From Nageia nagi (lineage: Eukaryota; Pinophyta), in assembly GCA_050084985.1 (NCBI GenBank), contig JBITNC010000001.1, positions 12,586,001 to 12,650,000 on the forward strand: a stretch of 64,000 nucleotides of DNA, read 5' to 3'. Positions within the stretch are counted from its first letter, which is position 1. The number at the start of each line of letters is the position of its first letter. The notes under the pieces were generated by a model. The model saw nothing but the letters and a program-made list of their open reading frames with translations, was not told the DNA's origin and made no database searches. Of the stretch, positions 57,723 to 64,000 are shown piece by piece. The position numbers and the translations under genes are program-made.

Positions 57723-58226
57723 TGAAGGGATTGAACCTTAAAGAACTCAATCCTAGACTACTAAGATCTCTTGTAAGCTCACTCAAACATCAATTTACTC
57801 AAAAACATATCAATCTCACAAATTGACACAAGATATAAAGTGGTTCCTCCAACTAGGATTACATCCACTATCTAAGATCTTTCTTACTTCAAAAATAAAA
57901 CTGTCTTACAATATTTCTATCTTCATCTTCTAATCATTATCCTAGAGCATAACTTTGCTTCAAAATTTGGTAAGTGATCACACAGAGGGGGACTTCTATT
58001 TATAGGCCAAAATCCCCCTTTGGATCACCCTTTTAACCATTATACAAAGTAATAACATGATATTCTCTTTTACCCAAGGCGCATGCTTATGAGATGAAGT
58101 GTAGGACAAGTTACATTATCATATTCACTTAAATACTTAAGGTATCTAGGGATACCTTTAAGTATTAGTGAATTTATAAAGAGGAACATTACAAAACCTT
58201 ACAATAATTCATTATACATTCCAACA
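57723..58226 (-). repeat. Element F 5' LTR (504 bp)
   Basis: Plus ends TG (57723) and CA (58226). Minus TATAAATA at 58004-57997. It lacks the 42-bp duplication of the left LTR. Confidence 0.92.
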
Positions 58227-58639
58227 GTTAGTGTTCTACTCAATTTATTTATTTTTACATTATCTAATATCTTTGGTTTTGCATGCATACATAATGATTT
58301 ATTAGGCAATAATTGCCCAAAATAATATTGCACAAACACATCCAAAGCATGATTTTTTGCAAGGAAGTGAGATCTTTTGCTAGTTAGCAATATCCTAAAA
58401 ATCTTGAAGTATTAACTCTTTTGAAGTGAGAATCACCATATTCATTGAATATGTAACATATATTGAAGGATGCACCTATTATGTTTTCTCATTTGGATAT
58501 TGAATACAAACTAATAAAAGAAAAAATATTACCATTATAAGAAATTAAAGTACAATTATGGAGAAGAATGCAAAATTCATTAGTGAAGTGGAGTGAAAAA
58601 TCCAATAATATGTTTCTTCTTCTACTAAATTTAAAACTT

Positions 58640-58860
58640 GAACATAAGATGAGTGATATTTGTATTTTGTGTGTTCCAATTATGACTTGAAATGAGTTTT
58701 TTTTTAAGTTGGATGAAAATTTCAATAGCAAGGTAAAACTTTATGATAATAAAGCATTCAAGGTAATTGGTAAATGGTATTATAAACTTGATACAAAGGA
58801 AGGAATAGAGAATATCCAAGGTATATGCTATGCCCATAGTTTGAAACATAACTTATGGAG
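58640..58860 (+). pseudogene. Copia protease/pre-integrase relic
   Basis: The plus frame reads IMT, stop, NEFFFKLDENFNSKVKLYDN, then AFKVIGKWYY, then GIENIQGICYAHSLKHNLW. This matches the usual copia block after the protease site (CSNHMTGN, KLDESFKSKVRLGD, VPSLKHNLLSVGQL). It is truncated on both sides, opposite in strand to F, and cut by the microsatellite. Confidence 0.7.
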
Positions 58861-58862
58861 AA

Positions 58863-58896
58863 ACAAAGAAAGAAAGAAAGAAAGAAATATATATAT

Positions 58897-58943
<47 letters not shown>
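58863..58943. repeat. Compound (AAAG)n(AT)n microsatellite
   Basis: Six AAAG-type units then about 57 bp of AT. Confidence 0.95.
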
Positions 58944-58945
<2 letters not shown>

Positions 58946-59307
58946 ATGGGTGACAAAAAAAAGCAATAGGACTAGACTATATATGAATAATAAAGTATTA
59001 ATTGAAGCCCAAGTTTACAACATCTAGCTAAAAAATAATAAAATGTAGTCATAGATGGTTAGTAAAAGATTGCATTAAGCCTAGATAAAGAGTACAAAGA
59101 TAATATCAACTATGCAGTTAAGGTGGAACCCTTGGTCTTTGAGGCCCATATCTAAGTAAACATTCCTAGTGTTGAAAGAAATATTATACATTATTGATAT
59201 GGTAAAACTACTAAGATGTATTAAAAATTGATTCAATTTTTTTTGGCAAAATGGTAAGTTTTAAAAAATGTTTATTATTTATTATATAGGGTTTTATGAT
59301 GAGGGGT

Positions 59308-60102
59308 TGTTTTGACACCTAAAAGTGGTCCCCTTAACATGGTCCCACTTAGGTGCATCTTTACACACACAATTAAGCATATTTTACCTTATTATCACAT
59401 ATATCTTAGGTTGTGTTCATATGTTTTATATTTGGTACACCAAGATGGCTTCAATCAATATTCAAGGGGTCAAATAGTGAATCACCCTTGATATAATTGT
59501 AAGTATCTCTAACATGGAAAAATCATGTCAAGATTACATCTTGATATTCAATACCCTACTCTTGGGTGTTTATAAATATCACCTATTGAGATTGGAATCT
59601 TGTTACCACTCAAGTGAATATCTATTTTCCATTTCTATAATTGTATGCTTGATTCAACTTATCATCATCTTTGTTATCATAAATTCTTGTTGGTAAGTCC
59701 CATTCTTTAGGAATGTTCATACCCACACTGATGTTTGCACCCATGTTGAACTCTCAAAGATTCATTCTTGCATTGGTGTTTCTAATATAGTTGGCCTTGG
59801 GGTTCACATAGTAAGGTCACTACTCTTTGATAAGTTTATCTATAATATCCTTGACCTCAACATAGGTAAGGATATATATGTATTTATCTTTCACTTAATT
59901 CCTTTCTCTTTAGTGTGTATAGCTTCAATTTACACCTTGACATCAATACAATCTCATTATTCTATCATTACCCTATTGTATTCCCTTATTCATGTATGTT
60001 TATTTGAGTTAATTAGCTTAGATAAATTTTACAATAAATGTTTATGTTCTTTTAGTTCATTTAGAGAAAAACCCTAGTTGATACCAAAAATACATATCAA
60101 CA
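59308..60102 (+). repeat. Element H 5' LTR (795 bp)
   Basis: Starts TGTTTTGACACCTAAAAG, ends CATATCAACA. TATAAATA at 59571-59578. Matches the reverse complement of A's two LTR pieces. Confidence 0.8.
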
Positions 60103-60105
60103 TAT

Positions 60106-60117
60106 TGGCACCCACCC
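60106..60117 (+). other. Element H primer-binding site
   Basis: TGGCACCCACCC three bases after the LTR end. It does not match the initiator-Met or D/E types; tRNA not assigned. Confidence 0.65.
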
Positions 60118-60189
60118 ATTTTTGGCTTTTTCTTTCTCTTAATTAGGGTTATAATAAAATTTGCTTTTGAACCTACAATTCTACTACAA

Positions 60190-62990
60190 TGTCAAATGTA
60201 TTAAGGGTTTTATTTACACACTATGTTCCTAAAGCATTTTTTGTTACTAGCAATAAAAATGCACATCTTAATACTAACCCTATAGCCAAGAAAACTCCAA
60301 AAAGAATAAGAATTGGTAGACTTGAAGTGATTCAAGGTGAAGTGAAATAATTCACACTAAATAACTATCTACTAATGTATAGGGGTAGATATAACTAAAG
60401 AATCCATTAATAATGCTTCAGATCATGAGAGTTTTGTTGATAACTCTCATAGTTCAACTAAGATAGTAAATCAGAGAGTTAATTCAAACAATACATGATA
60501 ACATACTCCTCCAAATCAACAACCTCCTATCACAACTGAAGAGGATATCATTATTTGATTAATTAATGATGAGATATTCAATGAGGTTATGAGTTACAAG
60601 GATAATAAGCATCGGTTAATCAAGCTTCTTAGTAGGTTACCAATTGAGGAAAAGGCTTATGTAGTTAATGCACTTGAAGATGAAGAAGTGAAAAAATAAG
60701 ACAAGTTATGGCATTGTAATATGTACAAGGAGAATATATCTCCCAATGACATGACTCTCACAAATTGAAATATAAATTTGAGATTCTTCATGAATAGGTC
60801 TACTTTCATGCCAAATATCTACCCATTTTTCCTTCCATACATTGGCATGGATACCCACATTAAAATAGGTGCTAACCTTAATGAGGGTGATGAGCCTTAG
60901 GTAGAATTAATAGCTCCAATTCTTCTAGTGGTTCTCTTGATAGAAATATCTCAAGAAAATTAGTAAGATATATTTGAACTAATCAACAATATTAGTTAAA
61001 ATCTTGCTCTACCAATTACATTGCAATACTTGCTTCAATAGGAAAGTCAGGTTGATAATATAGTTCCATCTAAAATTGATATTGGTACAACCTCATATGT
61101 TGAAAAGAATAGATAGGATGAACAAATACTAGATTTGGATGATGATACAAATATTTTTGTTAAGGATGAATATGAGCAAGAAGACCCCATAAAATATAAA
61201 GAAATTAATAAGCTTTTGGTAGAGGTTGATACACCATATATAGAGGAATATAACAAGATCAAAATAAAATTTCTTCATTCAATCAATGACCAAGCTATAG
61301 CAAACATGAGTATCCTTGAAAATATAAAATACTACACATGGTTGCTTCAAAATGATTATACAATCAAGATAGGATTATTTTAGATTAAGAACAAGCAACC
61401 AGTCCATTGCATTCTCATAAATGAATGAAAATATTAGGAATAAGAAGTACATAGATTATTTACTCAAGCTATGCAATGAATTCCTAGATGGAATGAAGAA
61501 TAAAATGATATCAAGTGTACATAAATCTTAAAGTGCAATAGGGAGAACATGATATTTATGTCTCATAATAATATAGAGTGATTTTTCTCCTCCACATTAC
61601 ACAACATCATTCATGGTAGTTATGATAAAATAGGAGCTTTTGAAGTCTTACAACCTAGATAACAATTGGCAACCTTTGAAGAAGATCAATATTCTATGTA
61701 GCCATTGGAACATGGAAGAGAAGCTATTCTAGTTATCATACCAACTCCACCCTTAGAGAATACATCATCAATGATAGCTCAAGATATAATTCAAGCATTA
61801 TAGCAACAAGTCAAGAAAATAGCTAAGTGTCAAGGTTTATCTACCCAATGAAATAAAGAAACTAATTCCTTTGGTATGTGAATTAGAAATACTATATTAC
61901 TCTTTAGCAAAGAGTTTAAATTTGTAAAGTTTGATGGTACCATTGATCCTTTTCTTCATGTATATATTTTTTTCTAATGAAGTATATTTAGTCACTTTGG
62001 ATGAGGAATTGAATGCCAAGTTAGTCCCTTTTTCTCTAAAAGGAGAGACCTCATAAAGGTTCAACAAATTGACACATGCTAGCATTACCAATTTTGTCAA
62101 AATTAAAGATTGTATTTTATGATCATTATCAACTCCACATTACAATAATGTTTATATTTAGTGGTTTTATTAAGATAAAGTAAAGAGAAGGTTAGTTTAT
62201 TAAAAAGTTTATCAAATTTTAGACTAAAAAGGTTATCAAGTTTGTGTAGATGATGACAAGAAGATTATGGCCTTCTCAGAAGAACTTCAACCAAAGTATA
62301 CAGTAGAATGTTTTTATTATTGTGAGATACCCCTTAATGCATTCCTATAGGCATTATTGGAAAATAAATAATTTAATATCAGATATGGACATTAGAAACC
62401 TAAATCAAGATAAAAAAAAAGGATAAATCATCTTCACAACCTCAACATTAGAATAAAAAGGATCAATCCCAAGAAGCACAAATAGTAGCTAATGTTGAAC
62501 AAATGCAATAGCCAATGGTAGCATCAAATGATGTTCAAAATATTTATAAATAAGATAAATCAATCTATATAGAATATCAAAAATTTCCTAGATGGAAATT
62601 CATACCCATCCATGATGACATAGATGAGGTTACAAGAGCCTTGATCAAACAAAAGTTATTAGTTCCACCACCTAAGCACACAACTCAGCCATTCTTTATA
62701 GCAAGAGTACCAAAGTAGTGTAAATCAAATGAGTTCTATGAATATCACAAATAGAGAGGATACACAACAAAGTATTATGTGACATTTATCAACAAAATTC
62801 AAGATCTAATTGATCAAAATAAGGTATCATTTTTGGAATCAAAAGTAAATGATAAGCCAAAATACTTGAGAGATCCTTAGCATGAAAATAACAAGACCAT
62901 GGGCATATTCAACAATCCATTCCCAAATTTCTTCAAAGCTAAGTCATCAAACACAAGTGTCAACTTTATGAGTACTCTTCCTCCACCATG
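60190..62990 (+). pseudogene. Element H gag, decayed
   Basis: Frame-broken reading from ATG 60190. Pieces: NIYPFFLPYIGMDTHIKIGA near 60810; an acidic open run at 61135-61383; the capsid start FKFVKFDGTIDPFLHVY near 61915, continuing in another frame as LDEELNAKLVPFSLKGE; and the knuckle region near 62730-62810 (CKSNEFYEYHK, stop, RGYTTKYY, INKIQDLIDQN), which parallels D's knuckle with cysteines lost. Confidence 0.65.
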
Positions 62991-62993
62991 ACA

Positions 62994-64000
62994 TAAAGGT
63001 ACACATTTTTTTCTTGCTCTTATCATTCATAGTTTTTTGACATGTATACAGTAGTATAGGTGTATTTGTTTTTCTTTTATGGTCAAATTACCACTATATC
63101 CCTACATTTGCACTAGGATGCAATTCACCTATCTATTACCTTCACCACATTGGAGGCATCCATTAAACACTATCAATCACACCCCCATATCCCTTTATAG
63201 CTCCATGCAGATGCTAATATTTGTGTATGTGTTGGCCTTCTTGTCAAATCTTAGGTAGCCAATGGTATTTTGAGTTAATTCATATCCTTTTAGAGGTCAT
63301 TATAAATGCCTTGTCTATTTTTATTTTCCTTTACTAAGAAAAATGTATCCTAGTTTATTTTGACAACTTTTTTCTTAGCTCCATTTGCAAGTATCCTAAC
63401 TTATCATTATTTGCTTATGTCAAAAACTTTCTAGAGGATCAAATTGGTATTGAAGAGGTCACACCTAGATTCATTCCCTATTTGTTACATCACTTCTTAT
63501 TCTAGGTTCCTTATCACTTTTCTTACATAGTCAAAATTTACTTATCCCACATCATTGTTCCTAGTAGCTTGAACATGATTTCACTTTGAACTTTTTATTT
63601 AATTTCATTTTGAACACTTAGGGGTTCAATTTTACCTTCACATTCACCTAACCACAAGTATGATTAAATATCAATTTCCTTTACCTAAACTATGAATTAA
63701 CATACCTTTATGCTCTCATAACCTAATAATTCATAACTAGATTTCCTAGTTCCTTAAAAACACCAATGCTTATGCTAAGTTCAATTTACTTTTTTTATAT
63801 ATATCTACCACCCTTAAATCAATGCATAGGTCATTATATTTGACATTCATCCATTTTATAACCTAAGTAATCATTAACCATGCATACCATAACACTTAGC
63901 TAATTTAAAACAAAGATAAAGTCTTAAATAATCAAAGCATGACCATTTCATAACACATTACATTCATAGACATTGATTAAATTAATCAAAAATAGGTTAG
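62994..64000. other. Unassigned DNA
   Basis: AT-rich, pyrimidine-heavy on the plus strand. A CTTTATAGCTCC promoter-like spot is near 63193. No coding frame or LTR pair seen. Confidence 0.45.

Larger units (their letters stand above)
22798..58226 (-). mobile_element. Element F: Ty1/copia retrotransposon split by E
   Basis: LTRs at 22798-23342 and 57723-58226. An initiator-Met primer-binding site beside the right LTR gives minus orientation. The flanks are GTTAA and GTTAG, a 5-bp target duplication with one change. Gag, zinc knuckle, pre-integrase and integrase lie at 56050-53480. RT and RNase H lie at 25421-24069. Element E is inserted in the RT between the AKGFAQ-like and YEETFAP blocks. Without E the element is about 7.4 kb. 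All ORFs are decayed. Confidence 0.9.
58232..59307. other. DNA between F and H
   Basis: Contains the copia protease relic and a compound microsatellite; the rest (58944-59307) shows nothing recognised. Confidence 0.5.
59308..62993 (+). mobile_element. Element H: Tat-like Ty3 element, 5' LTR and gag
   Basis: LTR 59308-60102, primer-binding site, leader, and gag fragments to about 62990. Same LTR family as element A, in the opposite orientation. Beyond 62993 I cannot follow the element, so it is either truncated or continues in sequence I do not recognise. Confidence 0.75.

Overview
The window is repeat-dense, AT-rich nuclear DNA from a plant with a large genome. The evidence is a stack of plant-type LTR retrotransposons (chromovirus-like Ty3, Tat/Ogre-like Ty3 and Ty1/copia), primer-binding sites resembling initiator-Met tRNA, and a decayed pentatricopeptide-repeat (PPR) gene, a family very large in land plants. 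Species cannot be read from the sequence; a conifer or another giant-genome plant would fit. I see no intact cellular gene, no tRNA or rRNA gene and no bacterial feature.

Layout, left to right. (1) 1-9459, minus strand: element A, a decayed Tat-like Ty3 element leaving the left edge. Its LTR is split by chromovirus B (4054-8879), which has lost its own 5' end. (2) 9460-14743: old DNA with a PPR pseudogene (11315-12390), a perfect 34-bp inverted repeat, an LTR-like stretch and a Ty3 protease fragment. (3) 14744-20073, minus: chromovirus C, structurally complete with two 410-bp LTRs and a 5-bp target duplication TTATT, but decayed in coding content. (4) 20079-22792: unassigned DNA with one candidate primer-binding site. 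(5) 22798-58226: three elements nested inside one another. Copia element F (minus) was split inside its reverse transcriptase by element E (25427-53474, minus, duplication TTTTG). E was then split inside an upstream ORF by element D (33999-50411, plus, duplication AGAGC). LTR divergence by eye (D about 1%, E about 3-4%, F higher) agrees with the order F, then E, then D. (6) 58232-59307: a plus-strand copia protease relic beside microsatellites. (7) 59308 to about 62993, plus: element H, same LTR family as A, with a decayed gag. The last kilobase is unassigned.

Element D is the most informative. It is 16.4 kb with 1.8-kb LTRs, gag, a 1,918-residue pol (zinc knuckle, protease, G-patch-like segment, RT, degenerate RNase H, a second complete RNase H, DD35E integrase) and then, in sense orientation, a 410-codon ORF that I do not recognise and that is internally duplicated. 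D and E share primer-binding site, polypurine tract, a leader RNA hairpin supported by compensatory changes, and a 3' hairpin with an A-rich loop. E has no RT, RNase H or integrase, so it looks like a non-autonomous partner of D-type elements, with its own extra ORF upstream of gag. The best candidates for something undescribed are D's duplicated downstream ORF, the shared leader hairpin, and the 218-bp higher-order repeat in D's LTR.
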